Virus record (IMG/VR): IMGVR_UViG_3300017929_000014
Coordinates: 1-36,610 of that record
Reading direction: 5' to 3' (one strand)
Origin: a virus
DNA length: 36,610 nt
Under the pieces are notes generated by a model. It ran no database searches, was not told the origin of the DNA, and saw only the letters and a list, made by a program, of their open reading frames with translations. Within the stretch, counting starts at the first letter, position 1, and each line of letters opens with the position of its first letter. Shown here one piece after another: positions 15,292 through 23,689 of this stretch. Both the position numbers and the translations under genes were made by a program.

Positions 15292-17160
15292 ATGGCCTTC
15301 ACGGATCTGCTCCATCAGGCAGTCAATCAGGCCCGCGGCACCTTCGAGACGGGCCCCGGCGATTGCAGCGTCGCGGTGGACCTAATCACGAGCACCCTGA
15401 CTGCGGGCGGCTGGACCCAGACCGGATGGGTGAACGCGATTGCCTGGGTGAATGCTCCCTTCGGGATGCCCTGTGGTAATCCCGTCGACGGCTACGATGT
15501 GGACGGGACCAACGTCGCCATCTGTTCTGTCCACGGAAAGGGAATCCGCTGGACGACGGACAAATTTCCCCCGGTAGCCGGTTGGATCAATCTGGCGCCT
15601 GGGACCACGCAGTACGAGAGCGCCCAGATCTTGGCGGCGGCGCTGGCGGCCTTCGGATTCACTGTTCAGATTGTTCCGACGCTCACCGGTTATCAGTTTC
15701 AGATGACCGCGAGCCTCCTGGGCACACTGGGCAACGGCATCGCGGTCGGGAGCGTCGGTTTGGCCTCCTGGTACAGTGGCTCGGGACTCTCTTACGGCGG
15801 CGGATCGATCCTCCAATCAAGCTCACAGCAGGACCTCGACACCACCAGCGCCAACGCCACACGTACCGTGCTGCAAATCGCAACCGGAGGTGGGACCGTA
15901 TATCCCCCGCCGATCTGGTACGGCACCGGTCTGATTCCCGGCAGCCTCTATATCAACGTCCAGGTGGACGGGATGACGCCCTTTCAGTTCAATGCCGGCT
16001 GGGGGGAATGGGGAGTTTTCGCCAATAACTACTCGGCGATGTTCGCCGGCAAGTCTCCGTACCATTGGGGCGATATTTACGTCTTCAACCTGTTCCTGTT
16101 TTGCGGCAGTCTCTACGTTCCTCAAGCTCTCACCGACATCAAGGGGGTGGGGTTCATCCTCACCGGGCTGCACTGCCCGGACACGCTGGGAATCGGGAAC
16201 GCCTTCGCCAACGCCAACACCCTCGTGAACGCCAAAGAGGTGATTGGGGCCGGGTGGGGGCAGCACGGCTTCTCGTTCGCTTACTATCACTACCAGAAGG
16301 GCAGCGGCGGCGCCAATAACCTTCAGACCCGCGAAGAGAAGAGCCTGCTGGTGCCGCCCCTGGTGATGATGCCCTGCACTCCGCTCGATGGCGATCATCC
16401 GGACGATTCCCGGATCGTGGGGTATCTCTGGGACGCCTTCATCGACACCAGCTATCAAGGCGTTGGCGCGGAAGTGGACCAGGGGGATCTGAAGTTCAAA
16501 TCCAGATTCGCGCAAGCCGACGGCGCCATCGCGACAGTCTTCATGGTTGAGGGCGCCGAGGTCGTCGTGGCGCCGGCGCCAGGGCCAGGCACGCCTGTGA
16601 GTACCCCTACGCCTCCGTGGGGAGGCGGGATTGATTGGAACGGGACGGGCTACTACGACGCGTCCACCGGCATCTTGAGTGTGGCCGACCTAGCCGTCGA
16701 TTCGTCCTGGGTCGGAAAGTACCTGTCTCTGGACTCCGTGGGGCTCCTGCTCGGCTTGGGCAGTTGTACAAACGACCTGGGCTTATTCTTGGTGCTTGGC
16801 GTGACGGGCGCTACTGTGTCCCTGGGCCCGGCGGACCCGGCAGGTTTTACGGCGAACTACTCCAGCGGATGGTACAGCGTCAGCGTGGGGCCGTTTTCCG
16901 TGTTTGCAGAAGTGACGCCGGCTCCCCCGCCTCAGCCCACCTGGTCGGGGGTGGTCAACGTCAGTTCCTTCGAGGTGGACTGGGTCAGCGGCGATCTGTT
17001 CGATATGGCTATGGCTGGGAGGATTATTGCACTGGGATCGCCCGCCGTCGGCTACCTTGTCTCTGCGGTATCTCCAGGTCGGATCACGCTCACCATCGCA
17101 ACCGCCTACGTGAATCCAGGCGGCGGCGATTCCGCAACGAACATCCCCTACTCGGTCTAA
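15292..17160 (+). CDS. large virion/tail-associated protein, beta-rich
   Basis: 622 residues from ATG 15292, starting directly after the upstream TGA. The N-terminal 120 residues have AVNQARGTFETGPGDCSVAV followed by LTAGGWTQTGWVNAIAWVNA, which resembles the helix-plus-GW start of the preceding gene and may be a shared attachment domain. The central region is Gly/Tyr/Trp-rich (MTPFQFNAGWGEWGVFANNY, YHWGDIYVFNLFLFCG). A Pro-rich linker (PAPGPGTPVSTPTPPWGGG, about 430-450) separates two similar C-terminal beta domains that begin GIDWNGTGYYDASTGIL and SGVVNVSSFEVDWVSGDL. This looks like a modular tail or adhesion protein. Its function is not known. Confidence 0.62.
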   Translation: MAFTDLLHQAVNQARGTFETGPGDCSVAVDLITSTLTAGGWTQTGWVNAIAWVNAPFGMPCGNPVDGYDVDGTNVAICSVHGKGIRWTTDKFPPVAGWINLAPGTTQYESAQILAAALAAFGFTVQIVPTLTGYQFQMTASLLGTLGNGIAVGSVGLASWYSGSGLSYGGGSILQSSSQQDLDTTSANATRTVLQIATGGGTVYPPPIWYGTGLIPGSLYINVQVDGMTPFQFNAGWGEWGVFANNYSAMFAGKSPYHWGDIYVFNLFLFCGSLYVPQALTDIKGVGFILTGLHCPDTLGIGNAFANANTLVNAKEVIGAGWGQHGFSFAYYHYQKGSGGANNLQTREEKSLLVPPLVMMPCTPLDGDHPDDSRIVGYLWDAFIDTSYQGVGAEVDQGDLKFKSRFAQADGAIATVFMVEGAEVVVAPAPGPGTPVSTPTPPWGGGIDWNGTGYYDASTGILSVADLAVDSSWVGKYLSLDSVGLLLGLGSCTNDLGLFLVLGVTGATVSLGPADPAGFTANYSSGWYSVSVGPFSVFAEVTPAPPPQPTWSGVVNVSSFEVDWVSGDLFDMAMAGRIIALGSPAVGYLVSAVSPGRITLTIATAYVNPGGGDSATNIPYSV

Positions 17161-17172
17161 GGAAATTCGCAA

Positions 17173-17604
17173 ATGGCACTCACAACCGGAAAAGGCAACA
17201 CCTTCGCCCTCCAAACCCTCGATATGTGGTTCGGAGCAACCGCTCCCTCAGTCCCCAGCACCTGGTACGCAGCCCTGTTTACCACCATGCCGAGCGACGA
17301 CGACGGCTCCGGCTTGGTCGAAGTCTCGGGCTACGGGTATGCGCGCATCCCCGTCGTCAACAACACCTCGAACTTCCCCGCGGCGGCGGTCTCAAACCAC
17401 GTGGCTACACAGCAGACCGGCGCGGCCATCGACTTCGGAACGGCCAGTGGCGGCGATTGGGGCACCGTCCAGGGCATCGGCTTCTTCGACGCGCTGACTA
17501 GCGGACATCTCGGGTATTGGGGTCCGCTCTCTTCGCCCAAGACGGTCAACAACGGCGACGGCTTCAAGGTGAACAGCGGAAATGGGACATTTACGGAAAG
17601 TTGA
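17173..17604 (+). CDS. phage tail-fibre-associated small protein
   Basis: 143 residues from ATG 17173, with AAGGAAA upstream. It follows a pattern recurrent in phage fibre modules: WYAALFTTMPSDDDGSGLVE followed by VSGYGYARIPVVNNTSNF, then AAIDFGTASGGDWGTVQGIG and FFDALTSGHLGYWGPLSSPK, ending with NNGDGFKVNSGNGTF. Such proteins are predicted all-beta virion components. It is one of a run of four short-spaced fibre-like genes with gaps of 3-12 bp. Confidence 0.68.
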   Translation: MALTTGKGNTFALQTLDMWFGATAPSVPSTWYAALFTTMPSDDDGSGLVEVSGYGYARIPVVNNTSNFPAAAVSNHVATQQTGAAIDFGTASGGDWGTVQGIGFFDALTSGHLGYWGPLSSPKTVNNGDGFKVNSGNGTFTES

Positions 17605-17609
17605 CGTAG

Positions 17610-18086
17610 ATGGCCTCCATTAAATCTCAATATGGTGCCTCGAACCAGGCGATCACCTGCACCTTCACCAGCCTGGCCAACAACGGCCAGCGGCAATCGG
17701 CCGCGGTGGACAACACCAGCGACCTGTTCCTGGATGCGCTGGTGCAGCTCAAGGTCAAGGCCGGCGGCTCCGGGGTGTCCTCGACCGGCTGCGTGAACAT
17801 CTACGCCTACGGCACCGCGGACTCGGGCAGCGATTACTCGGACGGCGCTTCGGGGTCCGACGCTTCCATCACACTGACGACTCCACCCAACATGCGGCTG
17901 ATCGGCGTCGTCAACGTGGTGGCCAATTCGACGACCTACGTTTCGCCGCCGTTCTCCGTGGCTGCGGCGTTCGGGGGGATTCTGCCAGACCACTGGGGGA
18001 TCGTGATCGAGAACCTGACCGGAGCGGCGCTGGACGGTTCGGTCGGTTCGGCGTGGTATCAGGGAGTCTACAACCAGGCGGTATAG
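17610..18086 (+). CDS. small conserved virion protein
   Basis: 158 residues from ATG 17610, 5 bp after the previous stop. It shows a pattern common in phage structural clusters: SLANNGQRQSAAVDNTSDLF followed by LDALVQLKVKAG, NIYAYGTADSGSDYSDGASG, PPNMRLIGVVNVVANSTTYV, and FGGILPDHWGIVIENLTGAA. It is predicted to be a beta sandwich. It probably decorates the virion or belongs to the fibre, judging by neighbours; no enzymatic residues are apparent. Confidence 0.68.
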   Translation: MASIKSQYGASNQAITCTFTSLANNGQRQSAAVDNTSDLFLDALVQLKVKAGGSGVSSTGCVNIYAYGTADSGSDYSDGASGSDASITLTTPPNMRLIGVVNVVANSTTYVSPPFSVAAAFGGILPDHWGIVIENLTGAALDGSVGSAWYQGVYNQAV

Positions 18087-18089
18087 ATC

Positions 18090-19079
18090 ATGGCATATCG
18101 GCAATTCGTCAACTCAGCCAACCCGGCGACCACGCTTTCCAGTTCGTACACGTCCGGGGCATCGAGCATGTCCGTGGGGTCTGTCGCCAACCTCCCGAGC
18201 GCTGGCGATTTCATCATCCTGGTGGATTCCGAGTTCTTCTTGGTCAGTGCCATCGCCGGATCGGGGCCTTGCACGCTCACGGTAGCCGGCGCCCAGGAGG
18301 GATCGAGCGCCGCCAACCATTCCTCGGGCGCGAATGTGTACTGCATCCTCACGGCAGGCACGCTGGCACAGGTCCTCGCCGATATGTCACAGAGCGGCGC
18401 CTATGCCAGTCTGCCCGCGGCGGGGCCGCGAGCTGGAGCGTGCTACAGGTCGAGTGACGCGCCCTATGAATTCCTCTGGAACGGCTCGGCTTGGAATGCT
18501 TTCTTTCAGGGATACCCGGTCACCATTCCCCCTTTGGTTTCGGCTTTCAGTTGGGTGAATCAAGGCGCCTCGACTGCCAACAATACCTCCGGGGGCCTGT
18601 ACGTCCAGGCCCCCATTGGGGCCGGTGACAACAAGAGGATGCTGCTGAAGGCGCTGCCCACCACGCCGTGGTCGATCGTAGTCGGGCTTCTGCCCCAATT
18701 CTTCGCCGTCAATTACTGTTCGGGCGGCCTGGTGGTGCGCGACAGCGGATCAGGCAAACTTATCACCATTGCGCTCCTCACGAACAGCTCCAACGGCGCC
18801 CTGGGCTTCAGCGTCGATTACTATAATTCACCCACCAACTACAGCTCAACCCCATTTGCAGAGAACGCTGTCACCTGTCCAGTCTTCTTCAAGCTCCGTG
18901 ACGACGGCGCAAACTTCACCTGGTCGCTCTCCCGGGACGGGGTGAATTGGTCGCAGATCTGGCAAGCGAGCCGTACGGCATTTTTGGCCAGTCCAGACCA
19001 GTTTGGACTCGAAGTGGACAGCAACAACGCGGCGATCGCGGGAACGCTTTACTGCTTCCACTGGCTGCAAGGCACGTAG
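18090..19079 (+). CDS. fibre-like protein with LamG/concanavalin-like C-terminus
   Basis: 329 residues from ATG 18090. Residues 1-100 form a beta domain with SSSYTSGASSMSVGSVANLP followed by SAGDFIILVDSEFFLV, the same type as the start of the secreted protein at 2276. A short linker (YRSSDAPYEFLWNGSAWNAF) precedes a C-terminal domain of about 190 residues. That domain ends LRDDGANFTWSLSRDGVNWS, then FGLEVDSNNAAIAGTLYCFH WLQG, resembling lectin-like jelly-rolls of the DUF1349/LamG type. I infer glycan or surface binding during adsorption. Confidence 0.65.
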   Translation: MAYRQFVNSANPATTLSSSYTSGASSMSVGSVANLPSAGDFIILVDSEFFLVSAIAGSGPCTLTVAGAQEGSSAANHSSGANVYCILTAGTLAQVLADMSQSGAYASLPAAGPRAGACYRSSDAPYEFLWNGSAWNAFFQGYPVTIPPLVSAFSWVNQGASTANNTSGGLYVQAPIGAGDNKRMLLKALPTTPWSIVVGLLPQFFAVNYCSGGLVVRDSGSGKLITIALLTNSSNGALGFSVDYYNSPTNYSSTPFAENAVTCPVFFKLRDDGANFTWSLSRDGVNWSQIWQASRTAFLASPDQFGLEVDSNNAAIAGTLYCFHWLQGT

Positions 19080-19085
19080 CATGTC

Positions 19086-20684
19086 ATGGCCTTCACTCCG
19101 ACCGGCATACTTGGGGACCTCGGCGCCAACCTGGGTGAATTGGTCCTCGGAACCTACGAGGCGATTGAGAATGTATTTATCGCCTCCGGTGTTGGGACCG
19201 CGGCCTTTCAGTTCGTCGAACCTCCTGCCGCCTTCACTCCGACCGGCATACTCGGAGACCTGAACGCCAACCTCGGCGAATTCATCCTCGGCACGTTCCA
19301 AGTGCCGGTGGTGCCCCCGATCTCGGGCAGTTCCTTCGCGGCGGCCGGTTCGGCAGCGGTTTCGCTCGCCGGCGCCCACGTGTGCAGCGGGAAGGTCGCC
19401 GCCGCGGGCGCCGCGGCGACGTCGGCCCTTGGCGCGAGGGTGCAGTTCGGCCAGTTCGCGGCCGCCGGCTCGAGCGCGATCACGGAACTGGACGGGAGCG
19501 GCCAGCGCAGCGGCGTCTTCAGCGCTGCGGGGAAGTCGAGCCTCAGCCTCGTCTCCGGGCAGTACGGTTACCGGCTGATCCCGCGCCGCCTAGGCCGTTG
19601 GGAAAAGCCGCCGGTTGGTACCCAGATTGAGGGGGGCGCGCCACTCGCCAAGGATCTGCGCATCGCGGCACTCATCAACGAGGGCGGCGGTCGGAATTTG
19701 TGGAACGCGGTAGGCTTGGTGGCCGCTTTTCTCCAAGGAGGATACTCTCCTGCTCGCGGCGCGGATGGCTTCGGGCCGTGGGCCTACTATCCTTCCAGTG
19801 ACAACGCCTGGTCCTTCGGTGCCGGGGCGGTGCTTGCTTGTCCCGGCTCGGTGAGTGCGGCGGTAGTATGTGACGTTCCGGGTGATCTCGAGTTCGGGCC
19901 GCTTCTGTTCGCAAGGGGCACAATCACCTCGTGCTATTACGGCAGCCCCGTGGCTTCGGGCGATTGGGGCATCTACGGCGCGCGCGGTCCCGCTCCCAAT
20001 TACACGCCTTACCTGGGCGTCTGGATCGACACAGCAGCAGGCCAGCAGTATCTCACGTTCAGTGTTCCTCCGTCTCCGGCGCTGATCGGGTTCACTTACG
20101 ACGGAGCGACGCTGATAGCCTACGTCAACGGCCAGAGGGTCGCCAGCAGCACGATCAATTGGCCGCTGGTAACGGGCTCCTATGCGCTTCTGTTGGGCGG
20201 AGAGGCTTCGGGAGTCAACCAGTGCTGGAACGTCCGGCTCTACGCGGCCTACTTGTGGGGCCGCGCTCTCTCGCCTTCAGAGATGCAGCAGCTCTGGGAG
20301 CGGCCGTACACCTCCCTCACCGTTCCGTTACGGCGATGGGTGGCGATCGCACCGCCTTCAGGGGCCCAGTGGCTCGGAAACTTCCGCGCGGCGGCGAAGG
20401 CAACGGCGACGTGGACCGCGGGCGCCAGTGTCGGATCGGAGGTCTTTCGGGCTCTCGGCGTGGGGACTGCGGAGTGGAATGCAGCCCGAGAAACCACTGG
20501 CGAATTCTCGGCCCACGGAAGGGCCACGGCTGCGTGGGACGCGGCGCCTTACCTCAGCGGCAGCTTCGAATGCGATGGCCAGGCAGCGGCGGAGTTTGTC
20601 GGATCGCTTGATGCGCAACCCTATACCTGCTTGACAGCGGGTGACGGCTTGGCCGAGGGCAGCGTCGAGAACTTCGTGTACTGA
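19086..20684 (+). CDS. LamG-domain fibre protein with repeated segments
   Basis: 532 residues from ATG 19086. A 24-residue segment (FTPTGILGDL.ANLGE..LGT) occurs twice, at residues 2-25 and 50-73. Short repeats of the type G.FAAAG.AA...L.GA follow (about 78-160) and return near the C-terminus as GNFRAAAKATATWTAGA and GEFSAHGRATAAWDAA. The central region (about 195-415) is a LamG domain with WSFGAG...., IGFTYDGATLIAYVNGQRVA and AAYLWGRALSPSEMQQLWER, the usual end of phage LamG modules. The domain probably binds host glycans. Its 3' end overlaps by 64 bp the convergent twin-arginine gene on the minus strand. Confidence 0.7.
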   Translation: MAFTPTGILGDLGANLGELVLGTYEAIENVFIASGVGTAAFQFVEPPAAFTPTGILGDLNANLGEFILGTFQVPVVPPISGSSFAAAGSAAVSLAGAHVCSGKVAAAGAAATSALGARVQFGQFAAAGSSAITELDGSGQRSGVFSAAGKSSLSLVSGQYGYRLIPRRLGRWEKPPVGTQIEGGAPLAKDLRIAALINEGGGRNLWNAVGLVAAFLQGGYSPARGADGFGPWAYYPSSDNAWSFGAGAVLACPGSVSAAVVCDVPGDLEFGPLLFARGTITSCYYGSPVASGDWGIYGARGPAPNYTPYLGVWIDTAAGQQYLTFSVPPSPALIGFTYDGATLIAYVNGQRVASSTINWPLVTGSYALLLGGEASGVNQCWNVRLYAAYLWGRALSPSEMQQLWERPYTSLTVPLRRWVAIAPPSGAQWLGNFRAAAKATATWTAGASVGSEVFRALGVGTAEWNAARETTGEFSAHGRATAAWDAAPYLSGSFECDGQAAAEFVGSLDAQPYTCLTAGDGLAEGSVENFVY

Positions 20685-20998
20685 CCCCGGGAGAAGAAGT
20701 GTAGAGGCGTAGGCTGCGGCATCGGCACGAAAGGCGGCGATTTCCCAATCCAGTAGGAGTCCCTGATTCGCCGGAGCACACCGTCCCCGTAGTCGAAGGA
20801 GTAACCAAGCACCCTCCCGTCGGGACCAATGGCCCATTCTTCGCGGGTGTTTTTCTGGAAACCCTCGAACGCAATCGTAAGCCGAGGTCTCGGAATCGAG
20901 ATCAGCTTCTTGCCTGGCACCCATAAAAGCCTTTCGGGATCAAGCACCGCAGTAGCAGCCACGCCGGCAAGCACGGCGAAGAATCCGCGGCGGTTCAT
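20621..20998 (-). CDS. twin-arginine-signal protein, copy 2 (minus strand)
   Basis: 125 residues from ATG 20998. An upstream in-frame ATG at 21079 is rejected because the twin-arginine signal then starts at the N-terminus. It begins MNRRGFFAVLAGVAATAVLD and continues PERLLWVPGKKLISIPRP, a motif I recall from other phage proteins annotated as twin-arginine-signal proteins. The rest contains WAIGPDGRVLGYSFDYGDGV and a Pro-rich end. The gene is convergent with the LamG gene (64-bp overlap) and head-to-head with the GNAT-like gene, with start codons 15 bp apart. A TATACT hexamer lies 6 bp before the ATG, so transcription may be leaderless. The function is unknown. Confidence 0.7.
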   Translation of the reverse strand: MNRRGFFAVLAGVAATAVLDPERLLWVPGKKLISIPRPRLTIAFEGFQKNTREEWAIGPDGRVLGYSFDYGDGVLRRIRDSYWIGKSPPFVPMPQPTPLHFFSRGQYTKFSTLPSAKPSPAVKQV

Positions 20999-21013
20999 TT
21001 CTTCAGTATAGCC

Positions 21014-21481
21014 ATGGGCACCATCCAACTCGAACGGACCACGGATTATCGTCTGCTCACTGCTCTGTTGCGGGGGCACGCGGAACTTTACTACTGGATC
21101 TCCGACGACTTCTCGCCATCACTCGAGGAGGCGTCGATCATCGAGCATCCGGATCTCTGGTATGTCCTGGCGCGCGACCCCGACGGCGACCTGATGGGAT
21201 TCTTCCGCCTGGCGCCGCAGACCGGAATCTGCTGGGAGTTGCACACGGTCATGCGCCTGAACGGAAAGGCGCTCGAAGCCATGAAAGCGCTCTTCGAGTG
21301 GCTGTGGCAGCGGACCAAAATCGTGCGCATCGTGACCAACATGCCGAGTTTCAACCGCGTGGCCCAACGCTTCGCCAGGAGAGCGGGGCTGAGGCAGTAC
21401 GGGCTGAACGAGAAGAGTTACAGGAAAGACGGGCAGAACCATGACCAGATCCTTTTCGGCATCACCCGCCCAGGAGTATAG
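21014..21481 (+). CDS. gp14-like/GNAT-fold phage protein
   Basis: 155 residues from ATG 21014. The sequence has an N-acetyltransferase-like layout (LAELYYWISDDFSPS, then LWYVLARDPDGDLMGFFRLA, CWELHTVMRLNGKALEAMKA, and IVRIVTNMPSFNRVAQRFAR with GL near the end). P22 encodes gp14, a protein of similar size in the DUF2824/GNAT-like group, just before gp7, and here it also directly precedes a gp7-like gene. I infer equivalence from order and size. Whether it has acetyltransferase activity is not shown, since the acetyl-CoA loop is weak. Confidence 0.65.
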   Translation: MGTIQLERTTDYRLLTALLRGHAELYYWISDDFSPSLEEASIIEHPDLWYVLARDPDGDLMGFFRLAPQTGICWELHTVMRLNGKALEAMKALFEWLWQRTKIVRIVTNMPSFNRVAQRFARRAGLRQYGLNEKSYRKDGQNHDQILFGITRPGV

Positions 21482-21484
21482 ACC

Positions 21485-22753
21485 ATGCCACTTTTAGCCG
21501 CAGGCATCATGGCCGGCGGGAGCATCATCAGCGGCCTGATCGGATCGAGTTCCGCCAAGAGCGCCGCCAAGACCCAGGCCGCTGCCGGCCAAGCCGTGGC
21601 CGGCTCGATCAACCAGGCGACGGGCGGCGCCATCAATGCCGGCTATGCCGGCATTACGCAGGCCAACCAGGCGCTCAATCAGGGACTCTACGGCGCAAAC
21701 CAGGCCATCGGCGCCGGAGTTCTGCAAGCCCAGGGAGCCATCTCCCCAGCCGTGCAGCAAGCGCAGCAAGCGGCGGCAGAGGGGATGCAAGGCGCGGGGC
21801 AGTATATCGCGGGCGGAGTACAGGGCGCAGGCCAGTACCTCACCGGAGCGCAACAGCAGCAGGCCGGAATCTACAACCAACTCACCGGCGGCATTCAGCC
21901 CTATCAGCAAGCCGGCACGCAGGGCGTCCAGCAGCTTCAGAATTTCATGGCCCCTGGCGGCCAGGGCTCTCAGCAATTCTCGTTCAATCCGCAGAATCTT
22001 CAGAACACCCCCGGCTACCAGTTTCAGTTGCAGCAAGGCAACCAGGCGCTCCAATCCCAGGCCGCGGCTGCAGGAATGCTGCAATCGGGCAGCAACCTCA
22101 AAGCCATCGAGAACTACTCGCAGGGTCTCGCCGGAACCACCTACAACAACGCCTACAACCAAGCGCTGCAAACCTACCAGACCAACTACGGCAACCAGCT
22201 TCAGGGTCTCTCCGCTCTGGCCAACTACGGCCAGAACGCCAACTCGCAAATGGTCAGCGCGGGCGGCAATTACGGCAACCAGGCCGGTCAAATTGCCGGA
22301 CTCGGCACCAGCGCGCAGATGCAGGGCGCGAGCCTCGGGGCCCAGACGGCTATGCAAGGCGCGGGTCTCATCGGCGGCCAGGCCATGCAGGGCGCGGGCC
22401 TGTTGTCGAATACCTCGATGCAAGGCGCGCAGATGCTCTCCAACGCTCAGCTTGGCGTCGGGAGCCAGCTTGCCAACACCGCCATGCAGGGCAACCAGTA
22501 CATCGGCAATGTCGGACTGACAGGCGCGGAAGCCGCCGGCAACGCTTATTTGGGCGCGGCCAATGCCACCTCAGCCGGACAGATTGGCTCGGGTAATGCC
22601 TGGCAGAATGCCATCGGCGGCGTGACCAACGCGGCGCAGATGTACGGGCTCAGTGCGATGCAGAACCCCTATGGTCTCTACGGTGGGGGAAGCTACAACC
22701 CTTACGCCGTTTCTGGTTACTCTCCGTACAGCGGTGAAGGGACCATGGGATAA
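21485..22753 (+). CDS. gp7-like DNA ejection protein
   Basis: 422 residues from ATG 21485, 3 bp after the preceding stop. It begins with a hydrophobic Gly/Ala/Ser segment (AGIMAGGSIISGLIGSSSAK), followed by a long Ala/Gln/Gly-rich helical part, and then a conserved core with QPYQQAGTQGVQQLQNFMAP and TPGYQFQLQQGNQALQSQAA followed by AAGMLQSGSNLKAIENYSQG, typical of phage DNA-transfer proteins of the P22 gp7 kind. A C-terminal region has repeats such as MQGAGLIGGQAMQGAGLLSN. In P22 gp7 is ejected with DNA and helps to span the envelope. The following genes are gp20-like and a giant protein in gp16 position. Confidence 0.78.
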   Translation: MPLLAAGIMAGGSIISGLIGSSSAKSAAKTQAAAGQAVAGSINQATGGAINAGYAGITQANQALNQGLYGANQAIGAGVLQAQGAISPAVQQAQQAAAEGMQGAGQYIAGGVQGAGQYLTGAQQQQAGIYNQLTGGIQPYQQAGTQGVQQLQNFMAPGGQGSQQFSFNPQNLQNTPGYQFQLQQGNQALQSQAAAAGMLQSGSNLKAIENYSQGLAGTTYNNAYNQALQTYQTNYGNQLQGLSALANYGQNANSQMVSAGGNYGNQAGQIAGLGTSAQMQGASLGAQTAMQGAGLIGGQAMQGAGLLSNTSMQGAQMLSNAQLGVGSQLANTAMQGNQYIGNVGLTGAEAAGNAYLGAANATSAGQIGSGNAWQNAIGGVTNAAQMYGLSAMQNPYGLYGGGSYNPYAVSGYSPYSGEGTMG

Positions 22754-22759
22754 ACCACC

Positions 22760-23569
22760 ATGCCACTCGATCCCAACATCATCCTCGCGGGACGCCCGGC
22801 TCCCATCGAAAATCCGATGCAGATGTACAGCCAGATGCTGTCCGCGCGCGCTCTTCAGCAGCAGAGCGCCATCCAACAGCAGCAGGCCCAGCAGCAGCAG
22901 ACTCTCTATCCCTACCAGCAGCAGCAGCAGCAAGCGGCTGCTCAAGAAGCGCAGATTCGCGTCCGCCAGGCTCAGCAGGCACAGCAGGACCAGCAAGCAA
23001 TCGGCGAAGCTCTCCGGCGCCAGGCGCAGGCCACGCCGGACGGGCAGTTCCAAGGAACAGGGGACGATGCCATTTACCGGCAGGCCCCTCCGGGTACGGG
23101 CGCGGATGCCATCGAACGCGACGCCCCGAAGGGCACGGGCACAGATCAGGGCATCTACCGGCAACTTCCTGCCACGGGTGGCGGCGCACCCGCTTACGGC
23201 TCGCACCCCATCGACCTGATGAAGGCCGGAGAGGATGCCTTCAACAGCGGAGGTCTGTCCTACGCTGGGTACGCCGAATACCAGAAGCAAGTGCTCGCTC
23301 ACCGGCAGGAGCTCGCCAAGACGTCGACGGAAGAGCTGAAGGCCACCAACGCGCGGCACGATGAATACCTTGGCAGGCTGGCGGCATTTCGTAGCGAGTC
23401 CCCCGAATACCAGCAGAACAACTGGAAGAACTTCAACCAGCAAGCCTACACCGACGGACTTTTGAACTCCTCGGAGTACTCTGCCACCATCAGCCAGCAT
23501 CCGGAGTTACCTGATTCTCAGACGTTGGACGCCTACCAACTCGGGATGCAGACCCTGAGCGGCCAGTAG
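22760..23569 (+). CDS. gp20-like DNA ejection protein, N-terminal part ending at in-frame amber
   Basis: 269 residues from ATG 22760 to TAG 23567-23569. The N-terminus MPLDPNIILAGRPAPIENPM is followed by Gln-rich helices (QQQSAIQQQQAQQQQTLYPY, then QQQQQQAAAQEAQIRVRQAQ) and repeated G.GDDAIYRQAPPGTGADAIE-type segments. A last part with YAEYQKQVLAHRQELAKTST and PEYQQNNWKNFNQQAYTDGL follows. The order after the gp7-like gene, Gln-richness and size fit P22 gp20-type ejection proteins. The reading frame continues open for 768 bp after the TAG, with the same codon style and helix character, so the complete protein is probably about 525 residues. Confidence 0.7.
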   Translation: MPLDPNIILAGRPAPIENPMQMYSQMLSARALQQQSAIQQQQAQQQQTLYPYQQQQQQAAAQEAQIRVRQAQQAQQDQQAIGEALRRQAQATPDGQFQGTGDDAIYRQAPPGTGADAIERDAPKGTGTDQGIYRQLPATGGGAPAYGSHPIDLMKAGEDAFNSGGLSYAGYAEYQKQVLAHRQELAKTSTEELKATNARHDEYLGRLAAFRSESPEYQQNNWKNFNQQAYTDGLLNSSEYSATISQHPELPDSQTLDAYQLGMQTLSGQ

Positions 23570-23689
23570 GCGGCGGCACTCAAGCTACAACAGGCGAACA
23601 CGGCCAAAGCGCGCCAAACGGCTGCGGAATCGGCAGCGAAAATCAGTGCGGCGAAACTGCCCGAGGTCCAGGCCCAGGCCGATCAGGCG

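Noticed and set aside
21494-22423. Minus-strand ORF of 309 residues opposite the gp7-like gene
   Set aside because: Leu/Val/Gly/Arg-rich mirror of the Ala/Gln-rich coding strand; no recognisable domain or start signal.
22840-22935. CAG-rich repeat stretch resembling a microsatellite or CRISPR-like array
   Set aside because: It is the Gln-rich helix of the ejection protein in a continuous reading frame; there are no regular spacers.
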